Below are positions 1 through 8,423 of a stretch of DNA of 37,138 nucleotides, piece by piece; position 1 is the stretch's first letter, and each line of letters starts with the position of its first letter. A model generated the notes under the pieces. It ran no database searches. It was given only the letters and a program-made list of their open reading frames with translations, and was not told the origin of the DNA. Position numbers and translations under genes: made by a program. The stretch lies in contig CAIJLV010000013.1 in NCBI GenBank assembly GCA_903821635.1, positions 1-37,138 of the forward strand, written 5' to 3'. The DNA comes from an uncultured Verrucomicrobiota bacterium. GTDB lineage: Bacteria > Verrucomicrobiota > Verrucomicrobiia > Limisphaerales > UBA9464.

Positions 1-613
1 CCTCCAAGGTATATTTGCCGTCCGGGAGGTCGCCCTTAAACGTGAAATTCCCATCTTTGTCAGTCACGGCGAAGAAGGGATTATCGAGCACATGCACATA
101 GGCGATCATCCAAGGATGAACATTGCACGCAAACCGAACGCCCAGTTCGGGTTTGTCGAAAGTCTTAGTGTTGACCTGACCGGCGTTCGCTTGGGCAAAA
201 TTGAAGCCTTTGTTTAGCTTCGGCGTCGCATTCACGTTGTGCATAAAGGCGTCAGAGTTTTTCACATCGAAGGCCTGACCGGTCATCACGGCATTGATGT
301 AGGGTTCATACATGCAGCCCTTCTGATCAATCAGTGGCTTTTCGCCGGCGGGCGTAAAAGTCTTACCTTCCAGACCTTTTTTGACGTAAACTAGCGTGTT
401 TGCCAAGCCGCTGTCGGCCCCCACCACGTAGAGTCGGGTTTTGACCTCGGCTGAGGCATTCGCCTTGCCACAATTGGCATCAGCTTTAAGCGCCCCGATT
501 GCTTTTTCAGGGGGAGGTGTGCCTTTGAGGGTTACTTTGCCGGACACTTCGGCGGCATTCAGGGGGAGCGCGGCAACCACCAAGGCACCGGCGAGCGTGA
601 GCGAGGATTTCAT
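1..613 (-). CDS. Secreted cupredoxin-like protein (3' end beyond window)
   Basis: Translated from the minus strand, the frame is open from an ATG at 613-611 to the window edge (204 codons, no stop). Residues 1-21 form a signal peptide (positive start, hydrophobic core, ending in NAA), so the protein is exported. The body has a set of residues typical of type 1 copper sites: H125 in MHNV, then C163, H166 and M169 in CNVHPWM. The C-x2-H-x2-M spacing is that of amicyanin-type loops. After it comes a stretch with a carboxypeptidase-regulatory-like beta-sandwich pattern (DKDGNFTFKGDLPDGKYTLE). A role in periplasmic electron transfer or copper binding is inferred, and the partner is unknown. No strong Shine-Dalgarno sequence precedes the ATG. 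The ATG is chosen because the signal peptide follows it directly. Confidence 0.8.
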   Translation of the reverse strand, partial: MKSSLTLAGALVVAALPLNAAEVSGKVTLKGTPPPEKAIGALKADANCGKANASAEVKTRLYVVGADSGLANTLVYVKKGLEGKTFTPAGEKPLIDQKGCMYEPYINAVMTGQAFDVKNSDAFMHNVNATPKLNKGFNFAQANAGQVNTKTFDKPELGVRFACNVHPWMIAYVHVLDNPFFAVTDKDGNFTFKGDLPDGKYTLE

Positions 614-754
614 AAGCAATTCTGTCAGTTATCTGTAGAAAGCACTGCGAAACTAACCATCGACTCCGAAGGGTCAAGCGCCTCGTGAAACATTTCACAA
701 GCACCGTTTAGAGCCATCGGCTTCGGTCATAGATTGTATTTTCGGCTCCTGCAT

Positions 755-1243
755 TCAACGGACATTTTCACCATCGGCCGCTGCCCGCATAGCCGCTGCC
801 ATCGCCAACGCGGTGTGGCCGGCTTCGGTCCCACGATTGGTGGTCTTCGAACGGCAGCGGGCGATGGCCTGCGCTTTGGTAGCCACTGAAAGCACTTGAT
901 GAATGATGGGCACGCCCGTTTCAATGGCCACGTCCATCAAAGCCAGCGACACCGCTTCACCGATGTGCTGGGCGTGTGTCGTTTCCCCCTGCCAAATTAG
1001 CCCAAGGCAGATTACCGCCTCGGGACGGGCGTGGGTCCGGCGCGCCAACACCGCGGCGACGACGGGAATCTCGAACGAACCGGGAACTCGATGAAGCTCT
1101 ACCTTGGCGGCCCCCCCCGCTCGAAGGACACTTCGAACAGCGCGCAACATGCCATCGACGTATTCCCGGTTATATTCGGAGGCCACGATTGCGAATCGAC
1201 CGCCGACTACACGGCGGGTCTGCTGCCCGGTCGGTTTCAACAT
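755..1243 (-). CDS. ribH: 6,7-dimethyl-8-ribityllumazine synthase
   Basis: This enzyme condenses 5-amino-6-ribitylaminouracil with 3,4-dihydroxy-2-butanone 4-phosphate, the penultimate step of riboflavin synthesis, in the cytoplasm. The 162-aa length fits the family. Visible motifs are GSFEIP (substrate binding), GLIWQGETTHAQHI (the first His is the expected catalytic base) and a C-terminal RGTEAGHTALAMA helix. The usual GVLT segment reads QVLS, a mild departure. ATG start at 1243-1241. It is separated by 82 bp from the upstream PPOX-type flavoprotein gene on the same strand. No other riboflavin gene is adjacent, although a RibD-type reductase lies about 10 kb away. No FMN-riboswitch-like structure was seen upstream. 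Confidence 0.93.
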   Translation of the reverse strand: MLKPTGQQTRRVVGGRFAIVASEYNREYVDGMLRAVRSVLRAGGAAKVELHRVPGSFEIPVVAAVLARRTHARPEAVICLGLIWQGETTHAQHIGEAVSLALMDVAIETGVPIIHQVLSVATKAQAIARCRSKTTNRGTEAGHTALAMAAAMRAAADGENVR

Positions 1244-1325
1244 AGAATAAGTTAACCTCAGCTTGCCGCCTGATAGTCAAAGGAACCACGTAAAATTAGC
1301 CCGCACGACGCGCCCTCAGGTCGAT

Positions 1326-1928
1326 TCAGGGCACTGTCCAACACCCTTTCCAGACTCCGTCTAGCCAATCAAACCGAGCTCGGCGATGCCCAGTTGGGGC
1401 TAGGGATAGCCAGTCAATATGGCTCACAGTGGTCACAATTACCGCAAATTTGTCTACGGCGCCCGGAGCCAAGATGTGCCCGTGGGCAGGTGATGGAATC
1501 GTAGTTCCAGGTGCGCCCATAGTCTGGTAATTCGACCGATTGGCTTCGGGCACATGCTCCCAAAGGCGACGCGCAAAATCGGTGTTGTGCTCCAGCACTG
1601 AGGCACCTCGCAGCCGCAATTGGATTCGCTCGCGCCGGTCATAAAAATGCCATGCGGTGCGAGGATCCGCCTGTAATTGGGCGACTTTGTCGGTCCGTGA
1701 GTCGGAAAATGCCACCAACCGTCGCCAAGTGCGGTCGATCTGCCGGAGAACGACCACGCGAACATCCGGTCCATTAAGGTCAACGGAGCCAATTGTCGGC
1801 AGGCTCCAGTGATGGTTCGCATCGACCACCGCGTGCCCCAAAGTCGCCCAAATCAGCGATTCGAGCTCGGTCAGCGAGTCAGTTTGCCACTGGGAAGTCA
1901 CTATGCCCATGCCGTTGATTTGAACCAC
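1326..1928 (-). CDS. Pyridoxamine 5'-phosphate oxidase-fold flavoprotein
   Basis: The protein (200 aa) has the layout of PPOX split-barrel FMN proteins: an N-terminal helix, then VRVVVLRQID and LVAFSDSRTDKVAQLQADP, which match the FMN-phosphate-binding strand and loop of PdxH-like enzymes, then WHFYDRRERIQLRLRG. The C-terminal RRARFDWLDG resembles the PdxH C-terminal RxxF element. The true substrate cannot be read: it may act on pyridoxine phosphate or be one of the many general FMN reductases of this fold. The frame opens with GTG at 1928; an ATG at 1910 (residue 7) is an equally good start. It lies between the beta-propeller gene and ribH on the same strand, with 80-100 bp gaps on both sides, so co-transcription is possible but not shown. 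Confidence 0.75.
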   Translation of the reverse strand: MVQINGMGIVTSQWQTDSLTELESLIWATLGHAVVDANHHWSLPTIGSVDLNGPDVRVVVLRQIDRTWRRLVAFSDSRTDKVAQLQADPRTAWHFYDRRERIQLRLRGASVLEHNTDFARRLWEHVPEANRSNYQTMGAPGTTIPSPAHGHILAPGAVDKFAVIVTTVSHIDWLSLAPTGHRRARFDWLDGVWKGCWTVP

Positions 1929-2031
1929 CTTTCGCAGACCAAATTGAGTTCGCAGCTCAAAAGAAGCTTAGACCCCAATCACTTCCACTGGGTGACCCTA
2001 TGTTTGCATCTCAACCACCACGTTAAAGGCC

Positions 2032-3270
2032 TTACCTGCTCGACTTCACGTCCACGCAGACGAGGTCGCCTTTCGAATTTCGGACATATATTCGACCATC
2101 ACTCAGGACCGGCGCACTCCAAACCTTGGCGCTGATTACTTGGGCGCGGGCAAGCTCCCGGTAGTTATCACCCTGAGCGGCGACGATGACCAGTTCACCT
2201 TGGCCCGTCACCCATATCAATTTCCCATCAGCGGCAGCCAACCCGCCTGGCTCAGCAGCGGGACTACTCCAAAGGGTTTTGCCAGTCTGGGGATCGAGGC
2301 ATCGGAGCTTGCCGGCCTTGTCGCCCACGTTGCCATGAATGCCAAACATCAGCCCATTAACGAGCACCGGACTGACGAGTTGCCCTGCCAAGTCCTTGTT
2401 TAACCAAGACCGTTGCGGGCCGTCGGAGCTCACTTTGACGAGTGTCGCCGCAGCGCCAGAGTTGGAACGTTCAACGAACTTGTAACCCGATGTGAGCAAC
2501 AGATCGTCCCCCACGACCACAGGATCAGCAGCGTTAACGTCATATTCCGTCTTCCATGGGAATAGCCAAAGCTGCCGCCCTGTTTTAGGGGCAACCGCGT
2601 AAAGACCTTCCGACCCAAAAATCGCCAACGCTCGCTCGCCCGCAAATTGGAAGGGCACCGGCGTCGCATACGCCGCAGCGGTCAATCCCGAGACCCACCC
2701 CTTGGAGCCATCGGATTTCTTTAATGCGAGCCCATGAGTGCCGGCATTAAGGATGACCAAATCTCCGTCGAGATGGGGTGAACCCGCGAAGCCCCACTCC
2801 GGTTCAGCGACAGCAAAGGTTTTCACCACGTTGACGTGCCAGAGCAAAGCTCCCGATTTTGCATCGAGACAGAAGACATCCCCTTCTTTGCTGAGATGGT
2901 AAACCCGTCCGTCCGCTACCGTCGGAGTCGCGCTGGGACCGCCATCATAATATTTGGGGGCCAGCTTCTGTTCGTAAGTGTGCTTCCAAACTTCCTCCCC
3001 TGTGAGCGCATTGAAGCAGTAAATAGCATCCTGCCCCTTGGCGTGGCCAACCGTATAAACGCGCCCCTCCGCCACCGTCATTGAGGCAAAACCGATGCCA
3101 ACCTTCTGTTTCCAAAGCTGTTTGGGCTGCCCCTCGGGCCACTTGCCAAGCCAATCTTTCTCCGAGGAAACGCCGTCGAAATTGACGCCCCGATACCGCG
3201 GCCAATCACCCGCTGGGGCCGTAACAGCGGCGAGTAGCGAAACCGTCAGGATTAAATCGAGCTTCCTCAT
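2032..3270 (-). CDS. Secreted PQQ-type beta-propeller protein (BamB-like fold)
   Basis: The 412-aa protein starts at an ATG (3270) with a cleavable signal peptide (residues 1-20, ending APAG), so it is periplasmic or secreted. The mature protein begins with the WPRYRG motif and then shows repeated propeller blades of the type V-x-x-G-x-V-Y followed by L-x-x-x-TGxxxW, for example YCFNALTGEEVWKH, CLDAKSGALLWHV, AVAPKTGRQLWLF and CLDPQTGKTLWSS. These are PQQ-like (BamB/quinoprotein) repeats. Catalytic and calcium-binding residues of PQQ alcohol dehydrogenases are not evident, so a binding or scaffold role is more likely than an enzyme. The WPxYRG family is common in Verrucomicrobiota and Planctomycetota (family knowledge). 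Its specific function is unknown. Confidence 0.82.
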   Translation of the reverse strand: MRKLDLILTVSLLAAVTAPAGDWPRYRGVNFDGVSSEKDWLGKWPEGQPKQLWKQKVGIGFASMTVAEGRVYTVGHAKGQDAIYCFNALTGEEVWKHTYEQKLAPKYYDGGPSATPTVADGRVYHLSKEGDVFCLDAKSGALLWHVNVVKTFAVAEPEWGFAGSPHLDGDLVILNAGTHGLALKKSDGSKGWVSGLTAAAYATPVPFQFAGERALAIFGSEGLYAVAPKTGRQLWLFPWKTEYDVNAADPVVVGDDLLLTSGYKFVERSNSGAAATLVKVSSDGPQRSWLNKDLAGQLVSPVLVNGLMFGIHGNVGDKAGKLRCLDPQTGKTLWSSPAAEPGGLAAADGKLIWVTGQGELVIVAAQGDNYRELARAQVISAKVWSAPVLSDGRIYVRNSKGDLVCVDVKSSR

Positions 3271-3286
3271 GGCGCGGCCAAGCTAA

Positions 3287-3303
3287 CCGGGAGGCACTCC
3301 CGG
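3287..3303. other. Short perfect hairpin in divergent intergenic region
   Basis: CCGGGAG-gca-CTCCCGG is a perfect 7-bp inverted repeat with a 3-base loop. It sits in the 117-bp gap between the divergent beta-propeller and TPR genes, 17 bp upstream of the propeller start codon. It has no T-run, so it is not a standard terminator. It could be an operator or an mRNA leader hairpin; chance is also possible in DNA this rich in GC. Confidence 0.3.
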
Positions 3304-3387
3304 TCAATCACCGGCAGCCGGGCACTCGGTTACCCGGTTCCAGAACCTTGACGGACGGCGTTCCCGTCCCGAAGTTGGGGGCGCAGT

Positions 3388-3804
3388 ATGGCAAAAAAAA
3401 ACGAACGTCACTTGAGCCGCCGCCAGGCGCGTGATCTTGATGTCGAAATCGGCTTCCTCGAAGGCCTCGTCCGCCGAGATCCCAGCTACACTGATGCCTT
3501 GGAGTTGCTCGGCGACCATTATACCGAGCGCGGGCGCATTGCCGACTGCCTCGCCATCGACCAACAACTCCGCGAACTGCGTCCGGCAGATCCCAACGTG
3601 TGCTTCAACCTCGCTTGCACCTTGGCGTTATCCGGCCAAGCCGACCGGGCCTGCTTAGAACTGGATAGCGCCCTCGACCTTGGTTTTCGCGATTTCGGCT
3701 CGGTTCGACGCGAACCGGATTTGGCCGCGGCCCGGAAGCACCCTGATTTTAAGCGAATTCGAGAACGCATCCGGCGCCTCGAAAAAGGACCGACTGCGCA
3801 CTAG
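3388..3804 (+). CDS. Small tetratricopeptide-repeat protein
   Basis: This 138-aa cytoplasmic protein has no signal peptide or membrane segment. After a basic, charged N-terminus (residues 1-20), it shows about two TPR units: YTDALELLGDHYTERGRIAD and CFNLACTLALSGQADRACLEL, with the Ala/Gly/Leu spacing of the repeat. The tail FGSVRREPDLAAARKHPDFKRI is the common closing element of TPR proteins that sit next to other genes as single units. The ATG start at 3388 is preceded by a G-rich Shine-Dalgarno stretch (GGGGGCG), one of the few clear ones in the window. It lies 74 bp upstream of pyrD on the same strand and may be co-transcribed. A protein-interaction role is inferred; the partner is unknown. 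Confidence 0.75.
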   Translation: MAKKNERHLSRRQARDLDVEIGFLEGLVRRDPSYTDALELLGDHYTERGRIADCLAIDQQLRELRPADPNVCFNLACTLALSGQADRACLELDSALDLGFRDFGSVRREPDLAAARKHPDFKRIRERIRRLEKGPTAH

Positions 3805-3878
3805 CGCCAGCCGAACAGTCCTCAAGACACTCACTCGTATTGTGTTGTGACCGGCAGTTTGCCAGCGTCATGCCGCTG

Positions 3879-5000
3879 ATGAGTTGGTTTTACCGTAACT
3901 TGCTACGCCCGCTCCTTTTCCTTCAGGATTCGGAGCCAGCCCACGATCTAACACTGAGACTGCTCGCCATCGCCGGCCACCAGGGCCCCCTCTGTCGTCT
4001 GACCCAGTCAATCTTTGACGTCGAGGATTTGCCCGTAGAAGTGATGGGCCTCCGTTTTCCAAATCCCGTGGGTTTGGGGGCTGGCATGGATAAACAGGCG
4101 GTCGCGGTGCCGATGTGGCATGCACTGGGCTTCGGCTTTAGCGAACTTGGAGGCGTCACTTGGCACGCACAGCCCGGCAACCCACGACCGCGCATGTTCC
4201 GGGTCATATCGGAAGCCGGACTGATCAACCGGATGGGGTTTAACAATGCCGGTGCGCCCGCCCTCGCACAGCGCTTGCTCAAATGGCGGGCCAGCGGCCG
4301 TTGGCCCGCACATCCGGTGGGTATCAACTTGGGCAAATCAAAAATCACTCCCTTGAACGAAGCGGTCGCGGATTATGCCAGTTCGTTCCAGACGCTTTGG
4401 CCATTCGCCGATTTCTTTGTCGTCAACGTCAGTTCCCCCAACACCCCCAATCTGCGCCAACTGCAGGATAAAACGGCTCTCGACGAACTTTTGGCCGCGC
4501 TCCAAGCGATCAATCTAGAGCTTAGTTCAGGACTCGGCCCCAGCTTGACCAAGCCATTGCTCGTTAAAGTGGCGCCCGACCTCAGTTTCGAGGCCTTGGA
4601 TGAGATTGTAGAGGTCGCTCAGAAGCGACAGCTAGCTGGCATCGTCGCCACCAATACGACGATTACCCGCCCGACGACGCAGGATTCCGTCGCGGCCCAA
4701 CTCTACCGGGAGACTGGCGGACTCAGCGGCCATCCGCTGCGGGCTCGCAGCACGGCGGTGATTCGCCATTTATTTCGCAGCACCCAGGGACGATTGCCCA
4801 TTATTGGAGTCGGCGGCATCGCATCCGCCGCGGACGCTTGGGAAAAAGTCCTCGCCGGGGCTTCGTTGGTGCAGATTTATTCTGGGTTGGTTTATGAAGG
4901 CCCAGGATTGGTTGGAGAAATCGTCGAAGGCCTCCGCGACCGACTAGCTGGCGCCCGCTGGCAAGAAGTTGTCGGCTGCGAAGCGGGCAATGCCGGTTAG
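3879..5000 (+). CDS. pyrD: Dihydroorotate dehydrogenase (quinone), class 2
   Basis: The enzyme oxidises dihydroorotate to orotate with quinone as acceptor at the inner face of the cytoplasmic membrane (pyrimidine synthesis). The N-terminal helix MSWFYRNLLRPLLFLQDSEP is the membrane-associating element of class 2 enzymes. The FMN site is seen in NPVGLGAGMDKQAVAVP and in the C-terminal IIGVGGIASAADAWEKVLAGA. VNVSSPNTPNLRQLQ carries the class 2 catalytic Ser, and MGFNNAGAPALAQRL is conserved. The open frame extends upstream to a TTG at 3840, but the family N-terminus matches the ATG at 3879 (another ATG lies at 3870). The resulting 373 aa is close to the usual length. It converges with argC, 85 bp downstream, with no obvious terminator between them. 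Confidence 0.95.
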   Translation: MSWFYRNLLRPLLFLQDSEPAHDLTLRLLAIAGHQGPLCRLTQSIFDVEDLPVEVMGLRFPNPVGLGAGMDKQAVAVPMWHALGFGFSELGGVTWHAQPGNPRPRMFRVISEAGLINRMGFNNAGAPALAQRLLKWRASGRWPAHPVGINLGKSKITPLNEAVADYASSFQTLWPFADFFVVNVSSPNTPNLRQLQDKTALDELLAALQAINLELSSGLGPSLTKPLLVKVAPDLSFEALDEIVEVAQKRQLAGIVATNTTITRPTTQDSVAAQLYRETGGLSGHPLRARSTAVIRHLFRSTQGRLPIIGVGGIASAADAWEKVLAGASLVQIYSGLVYEGPGLVGEIVEGLRDRLAGARWQEVVGCEAGNAG

Positions 5001-5085
5001 CCTCATGAATTGGCGGAAGCGAAGCGTTTAGTTTCAGCCCCTTCCCACCATTGGAGCCCCAACACGAAGGCATCCACCCGTTGCC

Positions 5086-6159
5086 TCAAACCAACCCCAT
5101 CGTTTCCGGGAAACCGCAGACAATGTTCATGCTCTGCACCGCCTGCCCGCTGGCCCCCTTCACGATATTGTCCTCCGCACTCAGCACCAACAAACGCCCG
5201 GTCCTCGGGTCAAGTCGCCAAGCGATCTCCACGACATTCGTGCCCACGACGTTTTTGGTGTCCGGCAGCGCCTTGCCCGACAGCACCCGCACGAATGGCT
5301 CGTGCGCATAGGCTGCATGATAACATTCCGTAATTTCTTCCACCAACCGGGCGCCGTCTTCAGGCGCGCTAAAATGCCGGGTCGGGGCCAGATAAAGCGT
5401 GGTGTGGATACCTCGATTGACCGGAATCAAATGCGGGGTGAACTGGATGGTAATTGCTTCGCCCGCCGCTAGACTGAGCTCTTGTTCGATTTCTGAAAGA
5501 TGCCGATGCCGGGGCACTCCGTAAGCCCGCACGCTTTCGTTGCATTCGCAAAAAAGGTAGTCGATGTCGGCCTTTCGTCCCGCCCCCGAAACACCGCTCA
5601 TCGAGTTGGCAATGATGCCAGTGGACTTGATTAAGCCAGCCCGCAACAAGGGCAGCGTAGGCAGCAGAATGCTGGTGGGATAACATCCAGGTGAAGCAAT
5701 TAGTCGCGAATTACGAATCCGCGCCCGATACACTTCAGGCAAACCATAGACAGCCTCCTGAAGCAATATTGGAGCTGGGTGCTCATGGGCGTAAAAGTCG
5801 CGATACACTTCAGCACTGCGCAGCCGGAAGTCTGCGCTCAAATCGATGACCACCACGCCCGCCTTGTAAAGGGGCACGGCGAATTCCGCAGCTACTCCAT
5901 GCGGCAGCGCCAAGAATACAATGTCAGCCTGCCGAGATAGCACCGCTGCGTCAGGATCACTGAAAACCAGTGCCCGGGACTTAGGATGGCTCGCAAATTT
6001 CGGAAAAACCTGACCTAGGCTTTGGCCCGCATTCTGTCGTGACGTTACTGCCACCAGCTCGACGGAAGGATGATTTAGCAGCAAGCGAACCAGTTCTTCA
6101 CCGGAATAACCTGAAGCCCCGACGATTGCGACCCGGACGGGAGTGGGAAAGGAATGCAT
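5086..6159 (-). CDS. argC: N-acetyl-gamma-glutamyl-phosphate reductase
   Basis: ArgC reduces N-acetyl-glutamyl phosphate to the semialdehyde with NADPH in arginine synthesis. The N-terminal Rossmann motif is VAIVGASGYSGEELVRLLL. SPGCYPTSILLPTLPLL holds the catalytic Cys, and HRHLSEIEQEL contains the conserved His of the family. FTPHLIPVNRGIHTT and the C-terminal VKGASGQAVQSMNIVCGFPE complete the profile. The frame opens two codons earlier at a TTG (6165), but the ATG at 6159 is preferred. At 357 aa it has the usual size. No other arg genes adjoin it. It lies 131 bp downstream of the rpsI terminator on the same strand, so it needs its own promoter; none could be assigned with confidence. Confidence 0.95.
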   Translation of the reverse strand: MHSFPTPVRVAIVGASGYSGEELVRLLLNHPSVELVAVTSRQNAGQSLGQVFPKFASHPKSRALVFSDPDAAVLSRQADIVFLALPHGVAAEFAVPLYKAGVVVIDLSADFRLRSAEVYRDFYAHEHPAPILLQEAVYGLPEVYRARIRNSRLIASPGCYPTSILLPTLPLLRAGLIKSTGIIANSMSGVSGAGRKADIDYLFCECNESVRAYGVPRHRHLSEIEQELSLAAGEAITIQFTPHLIPVNRGIHTTLYLAPTRHFSAPEDGARLVEEITECYHAAYAHEPFVRVLSGKALPDTKNVVGTNVVEIAWRLDPRTGRLLVLSAEDNIVKGASGQAVQSMNIVCGFPETMGLV

Positions 6160-6289
6160 GTTCAAACCGTGGCGTTAATTGTTCACCGACTGTGGTTAAC
6201 TGGCAATGGTTGGGGTCAATGTGTCGCGATCCGGCATCACCCTATCCGCAGAAAACTGCCACCTCTGGGTCTCGATCTTTCAACCGATA

Positions 6290-6323
6290 ACAAAAAACCC
6301 GCTGGATAAAGCCAGCGGGTTTT
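6290..6323 (-). terminator. Intrinsic terminator of the rplM-rpsI operon
   Basis: On the minus strand, AAAACCCGCTGG - ctttat - CCAGCGGGTTTT is a perfect 12-bp stem with a 6-base loop, and its 3' arm runs into TTTTTTG. It begins 18 bp after the rpsI stop codon. The adjacent A/T tracts make it usable in both directions, but no plus-strand gene ends here. Confidence 0.93.
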
Positions 6324-6340
6324 GTGGAAAACGTAAAAGC

Positions 6341-6736
6341 TTAGCGCTTGCTGAACTGGAAGCGTTTGCGAGCACCGGGTTGACCATACTTTTTGCGTTC
6401 CTTCATACGCGGATCGCGAGTCAACAACTTGTCAACCTTAAGCTGCGGACGCAGGGTCGCGTCGCTAGCCAACAAGGCGCGAGCAATGCCATGACGGCAC
6501 GCACCAGCTTGTCCGGATGGGCCGCCGCCGCACACATTGATGCGGACGTCATATTTGCCCGCGGTGGTCGTGGCAACGAAAGGGTGCTGAAGCAGCATCC
6601 TTTGCGTCTCGACCGGGAAGTAATTCTCCACCGTCCGTTTGTTGACAGTGATGGTGCCAGTGCCAGGCATGATCCACACCCGGGCGACGCTCGTCTTGCG
6701 ACGGCCAGTGCCGTAAAATTGAACAGAAGTCGACAT
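6341..6736 (-). CDS. rpsI: 30S ribosomal protein S9
   Basis: S9 sits in the 30S head, and its C-terminal tail reaches the P-site tRNA. The 131-aa product shows [15 protein letters not shown] at the N-terminus, then [19 protein letters not shown], which is the S9 signature ([19 protein letters not shown]), and [18 protein letters not shown] at the C-terminus, ending in the invariant SKR. ATG start at 6736. It follows rplM by 28 bp in the conserved rplM-rpsI order, and an intrinsic terminator follows the stop codon. Confidence 0.97.
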   Translation of the reverse strand: MSTSVQFYGTGRRKTSVARVWIMPGTGTITVNKRTVENYFPVETQRMLLQHPFVATTTAGKYDVRINVCGGGPSGQAGACRHGIARALLASDATLRPQLKVDKLLTRDPRMKERKKYGQPGARKRFQFSKR

Positions 6737-6764
6737 GGTTTCAGCAGAGTTGATTGCGCTTGGA

Positions 6765-7205
6765 TCAGCCGGCGTATGCCATGGCGGCCGGAGTTTGAGC
6801 GGAGTGGGGGTGAGTCGGGCCGGCGTAAACTTTCAGCTTAGTCAGCAACCGGTCAGCCAGACGATTCTTGGGTAGCATTCCTTTCACGGCATGCATGACC
6901 AAGCGTTCCGGATGATCGGCACGCACTTGAGCCACCGAGCGGTATTTTTCGCCACCCTTCCAACCGGAGTAGCTCATATACTCTTTTTGGATCTCCTTTT
7001 TGCCGGTGAGGACAATCTTTTCAGCATTAACGACAACGACGAAGTCGCCGCCATCCATGTGGGGAGAGAAGGTTGGCTTGTCCTTGCCGCGCAGCGCATC
7101 AGCGATTTGGACAGCGAGGCGACCAAGCACGAGACCGTCCGCGTCAACCACGCGCCACTGGCGTCTCTGCACGTCAATTTTCGGAATAAAAGTCCGCTTG
7201 TTCAT
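6765..7205 (-). CDS. rplM: 50S ribosomal protein L13
   Basis: L13 is an early-assembly 50S protein. Motifs: [27 protein letters not shown] in the N-terminal half (shown by [15 protein letters not shown]), [18 protein letters not shown], and [20 protein letters not shown] near the C-terminus (the family PxxxLGRxxxxkLkVY region). The frame extends 28 codons upstream to 7289, but the ATG at 7205 (MNKRTFIPK) matches the family start and gives 146 aa. The residues [13 protein letters not shown] are a slightly longer tail than usual. First gene of the rplM-rpsI operon; the promoter must lie in the 7206-7627 divergent region, but no convincing -10 element was found there. Confidence 0.97.
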   Translation of the reverse strand: MNKRTFIPKIDVQRRQWRVVDADGLVLGRLAVQIADALRGKDKPTFSPHMDGGDFVVVVNAEKIVLTGKKEIQKEYMSYSGWKGGEKYRSVAQVRADHPERLVMHAVKGMLPKNRLADRLLTKLKVYAGPTHPHSAQTPAAMAYAG

Positions 7206-7627
7206 TTTGGCCCAACAAAGGAGCGCGATTGGTAGCAAATGCACATCTTGGGTCAAAGTCTTTTTCCAAAACTTACAAACAAACATCATGCCCCTCGACC
7301 GGTGCGCACCTTATCTGGGATCGGAATAGGGCGCTGTTTCGCCAGCTCATTCAACCGTTTCAAAGCGGTCCTAGAACAAGTCACAAGTTGTTTCAGGTTA
7401 GGTTTTTAAGACAACTTAGACCGCCCTTTTTACATCGGAACAAAAATCAAACCACCCTCTGGCTAGCCGTCGTTCAGCCCAAGACCAGCCCCACCATCGC
7501 CCCGTTGCCGGTCACAGCAGACGATCCGGTCGTCACGTGAAGATTTTAGAATCGAGCGCCGCCTTTTCAAATAAGCCTAGGCTTTCTCGTTTCCGCCCGC
7601 GGACGATTCGTGTCTGCTCCGCTGCAA
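7206..7627. other. Divergent leader region between rplM and ispD
   Basis: These 422 bp separate rplM (minus) and ispD (plus) and hold no gene I can support. The region is noticeably richer in A+T than its flanks, as expected for ribosomal-protein promoter and leader DNA. A minus-strand TTGACC at 7256-7251 is a possible -35, but the matching -10 is poor. An inverted repeat AAGTTGT (7385-7391) / ACAACTT (7411-7417) and a 12-bp palindrome at 7573-7584 are the only structures noticed. No tRNA or riboswitch fold was recognised. Confidence 0.5.
7573..7584. promoter_or_regulatory. 12-bp palindrome upstream of ispD
   Basis: AAGCCTAGGCTT is a perfect 12-bp palindrome lying 43 bp upstream of the preferred ispD ATG (7628) and 25 bp upstream of the GTG at 7610. 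Its place in a divergent promoter region makes an operator plausible. No regulator is known for it, and a single palindrome of this size can occur by chance. Confidence 0.3.
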
Positions 7628-8305
7628 ATGACCAGCGCCGTCATCGTCGCCGCCGGTCGGGGCACCCGGATGGGTCCCGACATCGACAAACTCTTTCTCG
7701 AAGTCGCAGGGGCGCCCGTGGTGGCCCACACTTGGCGGCGGTTCGATGCGTGCCCAGCCATCGATGAACTGGTGCTGGTCGTTCGCGCCGGCATGGAGGA
7801 CGCTTTTCACGAACTCGCCGCGAATTTGGTGCTGACAAAACCCTTCCGTCTCGTGCCCGGTGGAGCCGAACGGCAAGACTCTGTTTGGAACGGACTCTCC
7901 GCGCTTGATCCCCGCGCCGACGTTGTCGCCATCCAAGACGGGGCTCGGCCTTGCACCCCTCCGGAGCTTATCGCCCATTGCCTCGCGGTTGCCCGCCAGA
8001 TGGGAGCCGCCGTCGCCGCCCAGCGCGCAACCGACACCGTAAAGGAATCCGACGGGCATAGCCGAATCGCCCGACACCTCGACCGGTCGCGCCTCTGGGC
8101 CGTGCAAACGCCCCAGTGCTTCCGCGTCGAAGTTATCCGTCGTGCCCTCCTTGCCGTCCAAAGTGCCGGCGCCCAAGTTACCGATGACACCGCCGCCTGT
8201 GAACTCATTGGCCAGCCCGTGGAACTGGTCGAAAGCCGGCTGCCCAATCCCAAGGTAACCGCCCCGCCGGACGTGCCGTTTGTCGAATTACTCTTGCGGG
8301 CGTAG
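7628..8305 (+). CDS. ispD: 2-C-methyl-D-erythritol 4-phosphate cytidylyltransferase
   Basis: IspD makes CDP-methylerythritol from MEP and CTP in the non-mevalonate isoprenoid pathway. The N-terminal nucleotide-binding motif is SAVIVAAGRGTRMG with the following K (DIDKLF). VPGGAERQDSVWNGL, VAIQDGARPCTPPELI, ATDTVKES and LWAVQTPQCFRVEVI follow in the family order, and VTDDTAACE is the conserved metal/substrate loop. The frame opens at a GTG (7610), but the ATG at 7628 matches the family start and gives 225 aa. ispF, often adjacent or fused, is not here. The product feeds undecaprenyl phosphate, the lipid carrier used by the MraY/MurG pathway encoded further right. Confidence 0.95.
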   Translation: MTSAVIVAAGRGTRMGPDIDKLFLEVAGAPVVAHTWRRFDACPAIDELVLVVRAGMEDAFHELAANLVLTKPFRLVPGGAERQDSVWNGLSALDPRADVVAIQDGARPCTPPELIAHCLAVARQMGAAVAAQRATDTVKESDGHSRIARHLDRSRLWAVQTPQCFRVEVIRRALLAVQSAGAQVTDDTAACELIGQPVELVESRLPNPKVTAPPDVPFVELLLRA

Positions 8306-8423
8306 CTTCGTTTCTGAGGGAATCTTGTCCCCCTTCGGCACTGCCCCACTGAATGCGGCAGTTGTTCAAGCTCTGCGGCCCCAGGCCACACGCTCGTCTA
8401 TCCGCGGGGTGCCGTCGGAATCG

